A DNA stretch of 46,537 nucleotides from Ornithinibacter sp. (GTDB lineage: Bacteria > Actinomycetota > Actinomycetes > Actinomycetales > Dermatophilaceae). The stretch's first letter is position 1. Each line of letters begins with the position of its first letter. Position numbers and translations under genes: made by a program. The notes beneath the pieces are model-generated. The model worked only from the letters and a program-made list of their open reading frames with translations. It ran no database searches and had not been told where the DNA came from. The stretch lies in the NCBI GenBank assembly GCA_029266735.1, contig JAQSWG010000014.1, forward strand, positions 1-46,537, read 5' to 3'. Positions 7,941 to 17,184 of the stretch are shown here, piece after piece.

Positions 7941-9860
7941 TCAGGACCAGAGGTCGAGCAGGAAGCGCGTCGCGGCCGGGACGCCGTCGAACAACGTGTT
8001 CCCTGCGGCGTCGCGGGTGACAACCCGGAAGGTGGCGGCCTCTCCCGCGTTCCTGACGGGAACCACCGCGGCAGCCTTTCCCTTGGTCGCCACGGGCTCG
8101 GACACCGGATAGGCGCTCTGGCTCGTCCCCCGCATCTGGACGCTGGCGGCTCCTGGCGCCACGACGAGGTAGCGGGCGAACCCCTCGCGCATGTCCGAGA
8201 CCCGCTCGACGATGGGGTCGCTCGCGCTCTCGGCGAGCAGCACGTGGGCTGGGCGAAGCACCACGGCGCCTCCCTCCGCCCGACCGTCGTCGGTGACGAC
8301 GACGGAGCTGAGGACGGCTCCCTCCGGCGTCACCGTGCGAAGGGCCACGACCCGTCCGTCGCCGTCGGTCGCCGATATCGCCGTGGCGTCGAGGATGCTC
8401 CCGCTCACGGGTGAGTCGGCGACCACCTCGGTGCGCAACCGGGTGGCGGGGATGCCGGTGACGCGCTGGACGAAGGTGTGGACCGCCCTCGTGAACGCGG
8501 CCGGAGCGACGTCGACGAGGTCCCGGCCGAGCCACAACGGGTCGGTGGTCGCAGGCGGGCCGTCGAACCCTGCAACGCGGATCCGCATGGCCGCCGACAC
8601 GGGGTCCGGGAGGACGGTCGCGGCCACCCCGTCCTTGAGAGGCAGCTCGACCCAGTCGCGCTCGATCGTGCCTGCCGTCGTGGGCCGGACCAGCCGGGAG
8701 AACGACGCCGACCGCACGGTGGGTCGGCCGAGCACGACAAGGGTGGATGCCGACCGGCCGAGTCCTCGGAAGCCCTGCGGCAGGGTGAGGGCGACGACGT
8801 CCCGGACCCCCTCGATGGTGGTCAGCGTGAGCGGGGCGTCCTCGAGCGCTCGCGGGTCCGCGCCACGGGGGCCGTGCCACACGCGCAGGTCGCTGCCGGG
8901 CGACAGGCTGTAGTCCAGCGCCACGGCCACGACGAGACGTCGGTCCCCCACGTCATCCGCCCAGAGCAACCGAGACCCGCTCGCGGTGCGGGCGATGACG
9001 AGGGCCTGGACCCCGAGGTCGCTCGCCAGCGCGCCACGCGGGTGCCACGTGCTCGTGCGGGCCCACCTGGGGTCGTCGGGACCGGGCAGTGTCGCCGCCG
9101 CGGAACCAGGCGTGGGACCGGCGGGCCGATCGCTGGAGAGCCACCAGGCTCCGGCACCGGTCAGGAGGGCCGCCCCGGCGCCCGCGACCAGCAGGGAGCG
9201 GCGCCGGACCACCCGGCGACGCTCGGAGACCAGGGCGGCAGGGTCCGGCGGGTCGGGCACCCCCCGGAGCAGCACGTCGACGGCATCCGCGACGTCGCGC
9301 TCGAGGGCCCACTCAGCCGGGGGGAGACCCTGCGCGTCGCGGGCGGCGTCGTGCGCGGTGGCCAGACGGACGTGCAGCGATGCCGCGGCAGCACGCACGG
9401 ACCCGACCGGAGCCCCCAGTGACCCGGCGACCTCCTCGGGCGCCATCGCCCAGACCGCGCGTCCCGCCACGACGGCACGCTCGAGAGGCGTGGCCGCACG
9501 CAGCTGCGTCACCAGGGCGTCGACGACGGCGTCCGCCTGCTCGTCCGGGCCCTCCTCACTCGGCGCGGGTGGATCGTCCTCCACCACCGGCGAACCGCCA
9601 CTGACCGGCCGCCCCGGCCGCCCCGGCCGTGGCAGCGAGGTCGCGCCGACCGCTGCGGTCAGCACGGCGCTCCGGGCGCGCGCGCCCGGCACCCCCTCAT
9701 CGAGGGCTTCTCGCCATCTCTGGTGCAGGTCGGCGAGGCTCTCCGCGGTGACCACCCGGGCACGCTCCGGGTCGAGCGTGACGAGGAACGCCGCCGACTC
9801 GAGGTCCGGCCAGCACGCGACGACGAACTCCCGGAAGTCGTCCTCGACGGTGAGGGTCAC
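7941..9860 (-). CDS. Sigma-factor-like membrane protein (degenerate ECF domains, one TM helix, large outer domain)
   Basis: 639 residues in three parts. Residues ~8-55 (DFREFVVACWPDLESAAFLV, then TAESLADLHQRW) resemble ECF sigma region 2. Residues ~115-170 (PLERAVVAGRAVWAMAPEEV, then GSLGAPVGSVRAAAASLHVR) resemble sigma region 4. A basic RRRVVRRR leads into one membrane helix at 221-241, and ~395 residues rich in beta strands would lie outside the membrane; I do not recognise that domain. The sigma parts are degenerate, so DNA binding or polymerase binding is uncertain. GTG start; GAGACT lies 6 nt upstream. It sits downstream of phoU on the same strand. Confidence 0.7.
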   Translation of the reverse strand: MTLTVEDDFREFVVACWPDLESAAFLVTLDPERARVVTAESLADLHQRWREALDEGVPGARARSAVLTAAVGATSLPRPGRPGRPVSGGSPVVEDDPPAPSEEGPDEQADAVVDALVTQLRAATPLERAVVAGRAVWAMAPEEVAGSLGAPVGSVRAAAASLHVRLATAHDAARDAQGLPPAEWALERDVADAVDVLLRGVPDPPDPAALVSERRRVVRRRSLLVAGAGAALLTGAGAWWLSSDRPAGPTPGSAAATLPGPDDPRWARTSTWHPRGALASDLGVQALVIARTASGSRLLWADDVGDRRLVVAVALDYSLSPGSDLRVWHGPRGADPRALEDAPLTLTTIEGVRDVVALTLPQGFRGLGRSASTLVVLGRPTVRSASFSRLVRPTTAGTIERDWVELPLKDGVAATVLPDPVSAAMRIRVAGFDGPPATTDPLWLGRDLVDVAPAAFTRAVHTFVQRVTGIPATRLRTEVVADSPVSGSILDATAISATDGDGRVVALRTVTPEGAVLSSVVVTDDGRAEGGAVVLRPAHVLLAESASDPIVERVSDMREGFARYLVVAPGAASVQMRGTSQSAYPVSEPVATKGKAAAVVPVRNAGEAATFRVVTRDAAGNTLFDGVPAATRFLLDLWS

Positions 9861-9933
9861 TCCTCAAGTCTCACACCGGTCGGTGCCACGGCCTACAGGT
9901 GCGACAGGTCGCCGCCTTCGAGGAACCCGCCCA

Positions 9934-10626
9934 TCAGCGCAGGGCGGTCGCGTCCTCGGTGTCCTCGTGACTGCCCTCGCTCTCGGGGTCGAACTCTCCG
10001 GTGACCAGCCAGACCACGCGATGGGCAACGCTCACGGCGTGGTCGGCGAACCGCTCGTAGTAGCGGGCGAGCAGCACCACGTCCACGGCTGCCTCCGTGC
10101 CGTGCTCCCAGGGACCGCCGGTCACCGCGCTGACCAGCTCGCGGTGGAGGTCGTCCATCGCGTCGTCGTCGCGCTCGACCTGCTGTGCCGCCACCACGTC
10201 ACGGGCGGCGATGACGGATCCGGCCTTCTCGACGATGCGCTCGGCGACCTGGCCCATCTGGAGGATGGTTCCCCTCAGCTCCGCGGGGACGGCGGATGCC
10301 GGGTACCGCAGGCGCGCCACCTTGGCGACGTGGCGGGCGAGGTCACCCATCCGCTCGAGGTCGGCGCTCATCCGCATGCTCGTGACGATGACGCGCAGGT
10401 CGGTGGCGACCGGCTGCTGGCGGGCGAGCAGGTCGAACGACATGAGGTCGAGCTCGGCCCGGCGCGCGTCGATCTCGGCATCGGCAGCGATGACGGAGTC
10501 CGCGAGGTGGATGTCGGCGTCGAGCAGTGCCGTCGTCGCACGAGTCATCGCCGAGGACGCCATTCGCGTCATCTCGACGAGGGTCTGGGCGACCCGCTCC
10601 AGCTCCTCGTGGAAGGCCTTGCGCAT
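9934..10626 (-). CDS. phoU: Phosphate signalling regulator PhoU
   Basis: 230 residues, two PhoU repeats of three helices each. The first has DADIHLADSVIAADAEIDARR and STxM-like VTSMRMSADLERMGDLARHV (~80-100). The second has VDVVLLARYYERFADHAVSV (~180-200), with the conserved acidic metal-binding E/D-x-x-x-D motif in each. PhoU links phosphate transport to the SenX3-type histidine kinase and keeps signalling off when phosphate is plentiful. The ATG at 10626 is preceded by GGAGGA; upstream in-frame codons are discounted. It is divergent from senX3, 173 bp apart. Confidence 0.95.
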   Translation of the reverse strand: MRKAFHEELERVAQTLVEMTRMASSAMTRATTALLDADIHLADSVIAADAEIDARRAELDLMSFDLLARQQPVATDLRVIVTSMRMSADLERMGDLARHVAKVARLRYPASAVPAELRGTILQMGQVAERIVEKAGSVIAARDVVAAQQVERDDDAMDDLHRELVSAVTGGPWEHGTEAAVDVVLLARYYERFADHAVSVAHRVVWLVTGEFDPESEGSHEDTEDATALR

Positions 10627-10786
10627 CACGGGTTCCTCCGGTGGTGGTCGGTGCGGGGGAGGGACGACCCTCCTCGCTCGCCGCACTGTGGCAGCCGGGA
10701 GTGAACCGGAGGCACCCCCGAGGTGAACTTCTGGAGGATGCCGTCCGGCGCCTCCCGCGCGGGCCGGTCACTCGTCGCGGGGGCCG

Positions 10787-10792
10787 TACCCT
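10787..10792 (+). promoter_or_regulatory. -10 box TACCCT, leaderless start of senX3
   Basis: TACCCT lies 7 nt before the GTG at 10800 in the senX3-phoU divergent region. I could not make out a convincing RegX3 box by eye. Confidence 0.5.
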
Positions 10793-10799
10793 GAACCTC

Positions 10800-12002
10800 G
10801 TGGACCCCACGCTCGCGGCAACCCTAGGCGGGGCCGTCGGCCTCGTCATCGGGGCGGTGGCCGTGGTGGCGTCGCGATGGTCCGAGCGTAGTGGCGAGGA
10901 GCCGGGGCCGACCGAGCCACCGCTGCCCCGAGGGGTCGGCGACGTGCTGTCGGTGCTGCGCTCCATCGCGGTCGTCGTCGACGCCACCGACGCGGTCGTC
11001 AACACCTCCGCGTCGGCGGTGAGCTACGGCCTCGTGAGGCACGGCGAGCTGGTCCACCACGAGCTGCGTCACCTCGCCCGACAGGTGAGGCGCGACGGCA
11101 AGATCCGCGAGGCCGAGCTCGACCTGACCCGCGGGCCGCACGCCGAGGCGAGTGTCGTCATGCGGGTGCGGGTGGCCCCGCTGGCCGTCTCGCACGTCCT
11201 CATCCTCGCGGAGGACCACACCCAGGCACGGCGGGTGGAGGAGGTCCGCCGCGACTTCGTCGCGAACGTCAGCCACGAGCTCAAGACCCCCGTCGGCGGC
11301 ATCTCGCTGCTCGCCGAAGCGGTCCTGGACGCCAAGGGCGACCCGGAGGCCGTGGAGCGTTTCGCGCAGCGGATCCTCGTCGAGTCCACGCGCCTCACCC
11401 GACTCGTCCAGGAGATCGTGGACCTCTCCCGTCTTCAGGTCGCCGACACCCTCCACGAGCCGGATCTCGTGGACGTCGGCGCCGTCGTCACGGAGGCGGT
11501 CGACCGGGTCCGGGTCGCCGCCGAGGCACGCACCATCGACCTGACCCTCGTCGCGGAGGACGGCCTGCGGGTGTTCGGGGACCGTGACCTCCTGACCACC
11601 GCGGTCACGAACCTCGTGACGAACGCCGTGAGCTACAGCGAGGACGGCACGCGGGTCGGCATCGGCGCCCGCCGGGCCAGGGATGCGGTCCACGTCACCG
11701 TCACGGACCAGGGTGAGGGCATCCCCGCCGCCGAGCAGGAGCGCATCTTCGAGCGGTTCTACCGGGTCGACGCGGCCCGATCCCGGGCCACCGGTGGCAC
11801 CGGTCTCGGGCTGGCCATCGTCAAGCACATTGCGAACAACCACGGTGGGGAGGTGAGCGTCTGGAGCCAGGAGGGCCGTGGTTCCACCTTCACGATGACC
11901 CTGCCCGCGGCGGCCGTCCGGCCGCGCGTGACCGACGACGCCGACCAGCCGAGTGCGGCATCCGAGGAGAGAGCACTGCATGACGCGCATCCTGATCGTT
12001 GA
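10800..12002 (+). CDS. senX3: Phosphate-sensing histidine kinase SenX3
   Basis: 400 residues. One N-terminal membrane helix (~7-25) is followed by a PAS-like region (~47-145), the dimerisation box [12 protein letters not shown] with phospho-accepting His159, and an ATPase domain with N box [20 protein letters not shown]1 DQGEGIP and G2 [13 protein letters not shown]. It phosphorylates RegX3 when phosphate is scarce. GTG 10800 is chosen from the -10 box and family length. Its last 23 nt overlap regX3, so the two are translated together. Confidence 0.93.
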   Translation: MDPTLAATLGGAVGLVIGAVAVVASRWSERSGEEPGPTEPPLPRGVGDVLSVLRSIAVVVDATDAVVNTSASAVSYGLVRHGELVHHELRHLARQVRRDGKIREAELDLTRGPHAEASVVMRVRVAPLAVSHVLILAEDHTQARRVEEVRRDFVANVSHELKTPVGGISLLAEAVLDAKGDPEAVERFAQRILVESTRLTRLVQEIVDLSRLQVADTLHEPDLVDVGAVVTEAVDRVRVAAEARTIDLTLVAEDGLRVFGDRDLLTTAVTNLVTNAVSYSEDGTRVGIGARRARDAVHVTVTDQGEGIPAAEQERIFERFYRVDAARSRATGGTGLGLAIVKHIANNHGGEVSVWSQEGRGSTFTMTLPAAAVRPRVTDDADQPSAASEERALHDAHPDR

Positions 12003-12660
12003 GGACGAGGTCTCCTTCTCGGATCCCCTGTCCTACCTGCTCAGCAAGGAGGGCTACGAAGTCTCCGTCGCGGAGAACGGGCACGACGCCCTCGTCGACT
12101 TCGACTCGGCGGGCGCCGACCTCGTGCTGCTCGACCTCATGCTGCCGGGGGTCTCCGGCGTCGACGTCTGTCGAGCCATCCGGCAACGGTCCAACGTGCC
12201 GGTCATCATGCTCACCGCCAAGGACAGCGAGATCGACAAGGTCGTGGGCCTCGAGCTCGGAGCCGACGACTACGTCACCAAGCCCTACTCCTCGCGTGAG
12301 CTCCTGGCGCGCATCAAGGCCGTCCTCCGCCGCCGCGCCCAGCCCGAGGAGCTCATCCCGACCACCCTCGAGGCCGGCCCGGTCCGCATGGACGTCGAAC
12401 GCCACGTCGTCACCGTGCGGGGCGAGCGGGCCTCTCTTCCGCTCAAGGAGTTCGAGCTGCTCGAGATGCTGCTGCGCAACACCGGGCGGGTGCTGACCCG
12501 GATGCAGCTCATCGACCGGGTGTGGGGGAGTGACTACGTCGGCGACACCAAGACCCTCGACGTGCACATCAAGCGGCTGCGGGCCAAGGTCGAGCCCGAT
12601 CCGGCGACTCCGGCGCACATCCTCACCGTCCGTGGCCTGGGCTACAAGTTCGACCCGTGA
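11980..12660 (+). CDS. regX3: Phosphate response regulator RegX3
   Basis: 226 residues, OmpR/PhoB class. The receiver domain (1-120) has acidic pocket EDE at 8-10, phospho-Asp52 in LLDLMLPG and Lys in the DYVTKPY motif. The winged-helix DNA-binding domain (~130-225) includes [20 protein letters not shown] and [14 protein letters not shown]. It is the partner of SenX3, controlling phosphate-starvation genes. ATG 11980 is preceded by GAGGAG at 11964-11969; the 9-codon longer reading is discounted. Confidence 0.95.
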   Translation: MTRILIVEDEVSFSDPLSYLLSKEGYEVSVAENGHDALVDFDSAGADLVLLDLMLPGVSGVDVCRAIRQRSNVPVIMLTAKDSEIDKVVGLELGADDYVTKPYSSRELLARIKAVLRRRAQPEELIPTTLEAGPVRMDVERHVVTVRGERASLPLKEFELLEMLLRNTGRVLTRMQLIDRVWGSDYVGDTKTLDVHIKRLRAKVEPDPATPAHILTVRGLGYKFDP

Positions 12661-12678
12661 CGCAGCCCTGGCCGAGGC

Positions 12679-13140
12679 TCAGCCGGTCGGGGTCGCGAGC
12701 TCCTCGTAGTACCCGACGGGTGCGAGGACCGGGACGGTGACGATGTTCTGGCCGGCCTCCGGCGTGCTGACGACGAGCTGGACGTTGTCGCCTGGTGCAC
12801 CGGGGATGGACTCGATCGGGACCTCGGACAAGGCGTCACCGGACCCAGCGGGCACGGTGACATCGGCCGGAGCCGACGCCCCCTCCACCGAGAAGGACAC
12901 GTCCACGGCGGACGCGCTCGAGTTCACGGCCTGGCCGATGACGACCCCGGGACCGTCGGCGCCCGCCCCCACGATGGCCAGTCCGCGCAGCTCCAGGCCG
13001 TCCATCGACAGGTTGACACCGTCGGCGGGCGGGTAGTCGTACTCGGTCTGGACCGGTGAGAAGACCGTACATCCCGAGGCGATGAGGCCGGCAGCGGCGA
13101 GGGCGGTGGCGCGTAGGGGGGAGGCGGCTCGGGTCGTCAC
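12679..13140 (-). CDS. Small exported lipoprotein of unknown function
   Basis: 153 residues. A signal peptide (TTRAASPLRATALAAAGL) ends in the lipobox IASGC, so the mature protein would be lipid-anchored from the cysteine near residue 23. The remainder looks like one Ig-like beta domain, with motifs such as LRGLAIVGAGADGPGVVIGQ and SAVDVSFSVEGASAPADVTV, a pattern seen in actinobacterial lipoproteins with putative copper-chaperone-like or carbohydrate-type folds; no function can be assigned. GTG 13140 is chosen because TATCCT sits 7 nt upstream. It converges with regX3, 18 bp apart. Confidence 0.75.
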   Translation of the reverse strand: MTTRAASPLRATALAAAGLIASGCTVFSPVQTEYDYPPADGVNLSMDGLELRGLAIVGAGADGPGVVIGQAVNSSASAVDVSFSVEGASAPADVTVPAGSGDALSEVPIESIPGAPGDNVQLVVSTPEAGQNIVTVPVLAPVGYYEELATPTG

Positions 13141-13147
13141 GAGGGCA

Positions 13148-13153
13148 AGGATA
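13148..13153 (-). promoter_or_regulatory. -10 box TATCCT, leaderless start of the lipoprotein gene
   Basis: On the minus strand TATCCT is 7 nt before the GTG at 13140. It overlaps an earlier in-frame ATG (13158), which is why that ATG is not used as the start. Confidence 0.45.
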
Positions 13154-13334
13154 TCCATGAGGCGCGGTTGCGCCGGGCGGACCGACGGGAACCGGCTGCG
13201 AACGTGGGGTCCACCGGCCCGGACGCGCACGCGAAGCACGGCCAGCGGCATCCTGTCAAGACCCGAAGCCCCGTTCGCGCAACCGGATTCGCCCTTGTGA
13301 CCTGCGCAAATGCGGAGGGACCCATTTTCGGCGA

Positions 13335-13355
13335 CACGCCGCGGCGTGGTATTCT
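13335..13355 (+). promoter_or_regulatory. carD promoter with a 14-bp palindrome in the spacer
   Basis: CACGCCGCGGCGTG (13335-13348) is a perfect palindrome that abuts the probable -10 box TATTCT (13350-13355). A ribosome site (AAAGGGG near 13365-13371) stands 11 nt before ATG 13383, so this gene, unlike many neighbours, has a leader. Confidence 0.5.
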
Positions 13356-13382
13356 GGTCGTCGCGAAAGGGGCCAACAACAC

Positions 13383-13865
13383 ATGGTTTTCAAGGTCGGC
13401 GAAACGGTCGTGTACCCGCATCACGGGGCGGCACGCATCGAGGAGATCAAGACCCGCACGATCCGCGGAGAGGAGAAGCTCTACCTCAAGCTCAAGGTCG
13501 CCCAGGGCGACCTCGTGATCGAGGTACCCGCCGAGAACTGTGACCTCGTCGGTGTCCGCGACGTGGTGTCGAAGGAAGGCCTGGACAAGGTGTTCGAGGT
13601 GCTCCGCACCCCCTTCGCCGAGGAGCCGACCAACTGGTCGCGCCGGTTCAAGGCCAACCTCGAGAAGCTGGCGTCCGGGGACGTCATCAAGGTCGCCGAG
13701 GTCGTGCGCGACCTGTGGCGCCGCGACAAGGACCGCGGCCTGTCCGCCGGTGAGAAGCGCATGCTCGCCAAGGCCCGCCAGATCCTCGTCTCCGAGCTCG
13801 CGCTCGCGGAGAAGACCGACGAGGAGAAGGCCGAGACCATCCTCGACGAGGTCCTCGCGTCCTGA
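13383..13865 (+). CDS. carD: RNA polymerase-binding transcription factor CarD
   Basis: 160 residues, the usual size. The N-terminal Tudor-like polymerase-interaction domain ([20 protein letters not shown], ~3-60) binds the beta subunit. The C-terminal helical domain (~65-155) contacts the -10 upstream edge and includes the conserved tryptophan ([13 protein letters not shown]) that stabilises the open complex, plus [20 protein letters not shown]. It stabilises open promoter complexes, notably at rRNA promoters. The order carD-ispD-ispF-cysS-rlmB matches mycobacteria. Confidence 0.97.
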   Translation: MVFKVGETVVYPHHGAARIEEIKTRTIRGEEKLYLKLKVAQGDLVIEVPAENCDLVGVRDVVSKEGLDKVFEVLRTPFAEEPTNWSRRFKANLEKLASGDVIKVAEVVRDLWRRDKDRGLSAGEKRMLAKARQILVSELALAEKTDEEKAETILDEVLAS

Positions 13866-13887
13866 CCCGGGCCACCGCCCGACTGCC

Positions 13888-14619
13888 GTGACCGACGTCG
13901 ATGCTGCCCCGTGCAGCGTCGGCGTCGTCGTCGTCGCGGCCGGGTCGGGTGCCCGACTCGGCGCAGGTGTTCCCAAGGCGTTCGTCCGGCTCCGCGGCCG
14001 GCCGCTCCTGGCGTATGCCGTCGACACCGTGGCGCGTCTGTCCTCCCTCCGGTCGCTCGTCGTCGTGGCTCCTCCCGACCACGCCGAGCCGCACGACCGC
14101 ACCGACACCCTCTGGGAGGGGGTGCGGCTACCGCCAGGTGCCGTGGTCGTCCCCGGGGGGGCGCAGCGCTCCGACTCCGTGGCGGCCGGGCTCGCCGCGG
14201 TCGACCCGGCGTGCGACGTCGTCCTCGTCCATGACGCGGCCCGTTGCCTCGCTCCGGTGGAGGTCTTCGACCGGGTGGTCGAGGCGGTGCGTTCCGGCGC
14301 CGCGGGCGCGGTGCCAGGTCTGCCCGTCGTCGACACGGTCAAGACCGTCGACGCGCACGGAACCATCACGGGCACGCCGGACCGCTCGACCCTCCGGGCG
14401 GTGCAGACCCCTCAGGCCTTCCGGCGGGGGTTGCTCGTCACGGCATACGCGAGCGGCCTCCGGGCGACCGACGACGCGGCCCTCGTCGAACGCTGCGGCC
14501 ACCCCGTGGTCGTGGTGGAGGGCGACTCGCGCGCCTTCAAGGTGACCACCGTCGCGGACCTCGAGCAGGCCGACCGCCTGCTCGCCACCCCTGCCGTGCC
14601 GACCACCGAAAGCCCGTGA
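13888..14619 (+). CDS. ispD: 2-C-methyl-D-erythritol 4-phosphate cytidylyltransferase
   Basis: 243 residues. It couples CTP with methylerythritol phosphate in the MEP isoprenoid pathway. The nucleotide-binding signature [16 protein letters not shown] (~15-30) contains the catalytic Arg and Lys. Also visible are [13 protein letters not shown] (~92), [10 protein letters not shown] (~113), the second catalytic lysine region VVDTVKTV (~150) and QTPQAFR (~173). GTG 13888 gives the normal N-terminus, 22 nt after carD. It is followed by ispF, which takes the next-but-one step. Confidence 0.93.
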   Translation: MTDVDAAPCSVGVVVVAAGSGARLGAGVPKAFVRLRGRPLLAYAVDTVARLSSLRSLVVVAPPDHAEPHDRTDTLWEGVRLPPGAVVVPGGAQRSDSVAAGLAAVDPACDVVLVHDAARCLAPVEVFDRVVEAVRSGAAGAVPGLPVVDTVKTVDAHGTITGTPDRSTLRAVQTPQAFRRGLLVTAYASGLRATDDAALVERCGHPVVVVEGDSRAFKVTTVADLEQADRLLATPAVPTTESP

Positions 14620-14680
14620 CCTAGCCTCTGCTGAGACGGCGGAGTCCACCCGACGTCCCGGTCCGACGAACGGAGAGCGC

Positions 14681-15172
14681 GTGCCCCACCTGCCACGCAT
14701 CGGCATCGGGGTCGACGTCCACGCCTTCGCCGCGGAGGGCTCGTCCCGGGCGCTGTGGGTCGCCGGGCTGCTCTGGCCGGGGGAGCGGGGTCTCGAGGGA
14801 CACTCGGACGCCGACGTCGCCGCCCACGCCGCCTGCGACGCCCTCTTCTCGGCGGCAGGCATCGGCGACCTGGGAGCCCACTTCGGCGCCTCACGGCCCG
14901 AGCTGGCCGGCGCGTCCGGCGTCACCCTGCTGCGCGAGGCGGCGCGGCTCGTCCGTGCGGCGGGCTTCGAGGTCGGCAACGTCGCGCTCCAGGTGGTCGG
15001 CAACGGGCCGAAGATCGGCACCCGTCGCGACGAGGCCGAGACGGTGCTCTCGGATGCCGTCGGGGCGCGTGTGTCGGTCAGCGGCACGACGACTGACGGG
15101 CTCGGCCTGACCGGACGCGGCGAAGGCATCGCCGCGGTCGCCACCGCACTCGTCGTGGCGCACGACGACTGA
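14681..15172 (+). CDS. ispF: 2-C-methyl-D-erythritol 2,4-cyclodiphosphate synthase
   Basis: 163 residues, a homotrimeric zinc enzyme of the MEP pathway. Metal ligands are Asp12 and His14 (GVDVHAF) and His49 ([10 protein letters not shown]). Family signatures GDLGAHF (~60) and [17 protein letters not shown] (~137-153) are intact. GTG start with GGAG about 5-8 nt upstream. A TAGCCT box at 14622-14627, right at the ispD stop, may give it its own short-leader promoter. Confidence 0.95.
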   Translation: MPHLPRIGIGVDVHAFAAEGSSRALWVAGLLWPGERGLEGHSDADVAAHAACDALFSAAGIGDLGAHFGASRPELAGASGVTLLREAARLVRAAGFEVGNVALQVVGNGPKIGTRRDEAETVLSDAVGARVSVSGTTTDGLGLTGRGEGIAAVATALVVAHDD

Positions 15173-15274
15173 CCGGGTCGTCCCGCGGGTGCGCCGCCGG
15201 CGCTAGCCTGACGCCGTCGGCGAGGGCCCGCCCGGTGCCCCGCCTGTTCTCCGCCGCCCCCCGAGGAGGAACCG

Positions 15275-16372
15275 TTGCCCCAGACCGTCCAGGGCGTCAT
15301 CGCCCGTGCCAAGGGCGCGCCGGTCGAGGTCGTCGACGTCGTCGTGCCGGACCCCGGCCCGGGTGAGGCCGTCGTGCGGGTCGACACGTGCGGCGTCTGC
15401 CACACAGACCTGCACTACCGCGAGGGTGGCATCAACGACGACTTCCCGTTCCTCCTCGGCCACGAGGCTGCCGGGACGGTCGAGGCGGTCGGGCCCGGTG
15501 TCACGGACGTCGTTCCCGGCGACCACGTCGTGCTGAACTGGCGTGCGGTGTGCGGCCAGTGCCGCGCCTGCCTCCGGGGACGGCCGTGGTACTGCTTCGC
15601 CACGCACAATGCCACCCAGCGGATGACACTCACCGACGGCACGGAGCTCACCCCCGCGCTCGGCATCGGCGCGTTCGTCGAGAAGACCCTCGTGGCCGCG
15701 GGCCAGTGCACGAAGGTCCACCCGGACGCCGACCCGGCAGCGGTCGGGCTGCTCGGCTGTGGCGTCATGGCGGGCTTCGGTGCCACGGTGAACACCGGAG
15801 CGGTGGCGCGGGGCGACTCGGTCGCAGTCATCGGCTGCGGCGGGGTCGGCAACGCGGCCGTCGCCGGCGCACGGGTCGTGGGGGCGACGACGATCATCGC
15901 CGTGGACGTGGACGACCGGAAGCTCGAGGCGGCGAAGAACTTCGGAGCCACCCACACCGTCAACTCCTCGACCGAGGACCCGGTGGAGGCGATCCGGTCG
16001 CTGACCGGGGGCCATGGCGCGGACGTCGTCATCGAGGCGGTGGGACGCCCGGAGACCTATGAGCAGGCGTTCTACGCGCGAGACCTCGCCGGCACCGTGG
16101 TCCTCGTCGGCGTGCCGACCCCCGACCAGAAGATCACCCTGCCCCTGCTCGACGTCTTCGGTCGGGGCGGCGCCCTGAAGTCCAGCTGGTACGGCGACTG
16201 CCTGCCGTCGCGGGACTTTCCGATGCTCGTCGACCTCTACCGCCAGGGCCGGTTCGACCTCGGCGCGTTCGTCACCGAGCGGATCGGGATCGGTGACGTC
16301 GAGGAGGCGTTCGACAAGATGCACCAGGGCGACGTGCTCCGGTCGGTCGTCGTGATGGAGGGCAGCGGGTGA
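15275..16372 (+). CDS. mscR: S-(hydroxymethyl)mycothiol dehydrogenase
   Basis: 365 residues, zinc-dependent class III-type alcohol dehydrogenase. It oxidises the formaldehyde-mycothiol adduct and also reduces S-nitrosomycothiol. Catalytic zinc ligands are Cys42 (CGVCHTD) and His63 (GHEAAG). Structural zinc is held by Cys93, 96, 99 and 107. The NAD site is [20 protein letters not shown], then an Asp-Val-Asp acidic end of strand 2. The start is TTG 15275, supported by GAGGAGGA ending 4 nt upstream. It is coupled to the next gene through a GTGA overlap. The substrate comes from the MshA pathway. Confidence 0.92.
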   Translation: MPQTVQGVIARAKGAPVEVVDVVVPDPGPGEAVVRVDTCGVCHTDLHYREGGINDDFPFLLGHEAAGTVEAVGPGVTDVVPGDHVVLNWRAVCGQCRACLRGRPWYCFATHNATQRMTLTDGTELTPALGIGAFVEKTLVAAGQCTKVHPDADPAAVGLLGCGVMAGFGATVNTGAVARGDSVAVIGCGGVGNAAVAGARVVGATTIIAVDVDDRKLEAAKNFGATHTVNSSTEDPVEAIRSLTGGHGADVVIEAVGRPETYEQAFYARDLAGTVVLVGVPTPDQKITLPLLDVFGRGGALKSSWYGDCLPSRDFPMLVDLYRQGRFDLGAFVTERIGIGDVEEAFDKMHQGDVLRSVVVMEGSG

Positions 16373-17040
16373 CTGCAGGTGGCGATCGCGGGATGCCGGT
16401 GCCCACCTCCGCGGGCGGCGTCCGTGTCGAGCGGGTGGTCACCTCCGGGCTGTTCGAGCTCGACGGGGGGTCGTGGGAGGTCGACAACAACGTCTGGGTG
16501 GTGGGCGACGACTCGGAGTGCGTCGTCGTCGACGCCGCCCACGACGCGAAGGCGGTCCTGGCGACGGTCGGTGGCCGCCGCGTCGCAGCGCTCGTCTGCA
16601 CGCACGGGCACAACGACCACGTCAGCGCGGTCGACGAGGTCGTCGCCGCCACCGGGGCGACGGCATACCTCCACCCCGATGACCGGGTGCTGTGGGACCA
16701 GACGCAGGCCCGCCCGCCCGGCGGCGAGATGGCGGAGGGGCAGCTGTTCAGGGTGGGTGACGTCGAGCTCACCGTGCTCCACACCCCCGGGCACGCCCCG
16801 GGAGCCTGCTGCCTGCACGCGCCGGCGCTCGGGGTGCTCTTCAGCGGCGACACCCTCTTCCGGGGCGGTCCCGGGGCCACCGGCCGTTCGTACAGCGACT
16901 TCCCGACGATCGTCGAGTCGATCCGCAGGAAGCTCTTGACGCTGCCACCCGAGACCGTGGTCCTCACCGGGCACGGCGAACCCACGACGATCGGCGACGA
17001 GGCCCCGCACCTCCAGGAGTGGATCGACCGCGGTCACTGA
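16369..17040 (+). CDS. MBL-fold hydrolase paired with mscR
   Basis: 223 residues, metallo-beta-lactamase fold of the glyoxalase II type. The metal motif THGHNDH (~80) is followed by [11 protein letters not shown] (~143), [11 protein letters not shown] (~163) and GHGEPTTIG (~205). The pair mscR-MBL is conserved in actinobacteria (Rv2259/Rv2260 in M. tuberculosis, from memory). The enzyme probably hydrolyses a mycothiol thioester such as S-formylmycothiol; this is inference from context. It overlaps mscR by 4 nt. Confidence 0.85.
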   Translation: MTAGGDRGMPVPTSAGGVRVERVVTSGLFELDGGSWEVDNNVWVVGDDSECVVVDAAHDAKAVLATVGGRRVAALVCTHGHNDHVSAVDEVVAATGATAYLHPDDRVLWDQTQARPPGGEMAEGQLFRVGDVELTVLHTPGHAPGACCLHAPALGVLFSGDTLFRGGPGATGRSYSDFPTIVESIRRKLLTLPPETVVLTGHGEPTTIGDEAPHLQEWIDRGH

Positions 17041-17067
17041 GGGCTCCTCCTCCCCGCTGTCCCGCCT

Positions 17068-17145
17068 CCCCGACCTCGTCTGTCCCGGTGCCGCCGACGC
17101 GCGGCTGTAGCCGCGTGTCGCGGCAACCGGACAGACGACGTGGGG
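17068..17145. repeat. Long palindromic intergenic element, copy 2
   Basis: The left arm CCCCGACCTCGTCTGT (17068-17083) pairs with ACAGACGACGTGGGG (17131-17145) with one indel or mismatch. Pairing continues inward (TCCCGGTGCCG against CGGCAACCGGA). The core CGCGGCT-GT-AGCCGCG (17100-17115) is a perfect hairpin that extends to about 12 bp with one G-T pair. The left arm equals the reverse complement of copy 1's right arm. It lies between co-directional genes, 27 nt before the cysS -10 box. Confidence 0.75.
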
Positions 17146-17171
17146 CACACGGGGCACGTTCGTCCGGCCGG

Positions 17172-17177
17172 TAGCCT
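17172..17177 (+). promoter_or_regulatory. -10 box TAGCCT, leaderless start of cysS
   Basis: TAGCCT lies 7 nt before GTG 17185. There is no ribosome binding site. Confidence 0.5.
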
Positions 17178-17184
17178 TGGGCGG

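Noticed and set aside
13141-13158. ATG 13158 as start of the lipoprotein
   Set aside because: It lies upstream of a TATCCT box that places transcription start at GTG 13140, and it adds six residues before the signal peptide without a ribosome site.
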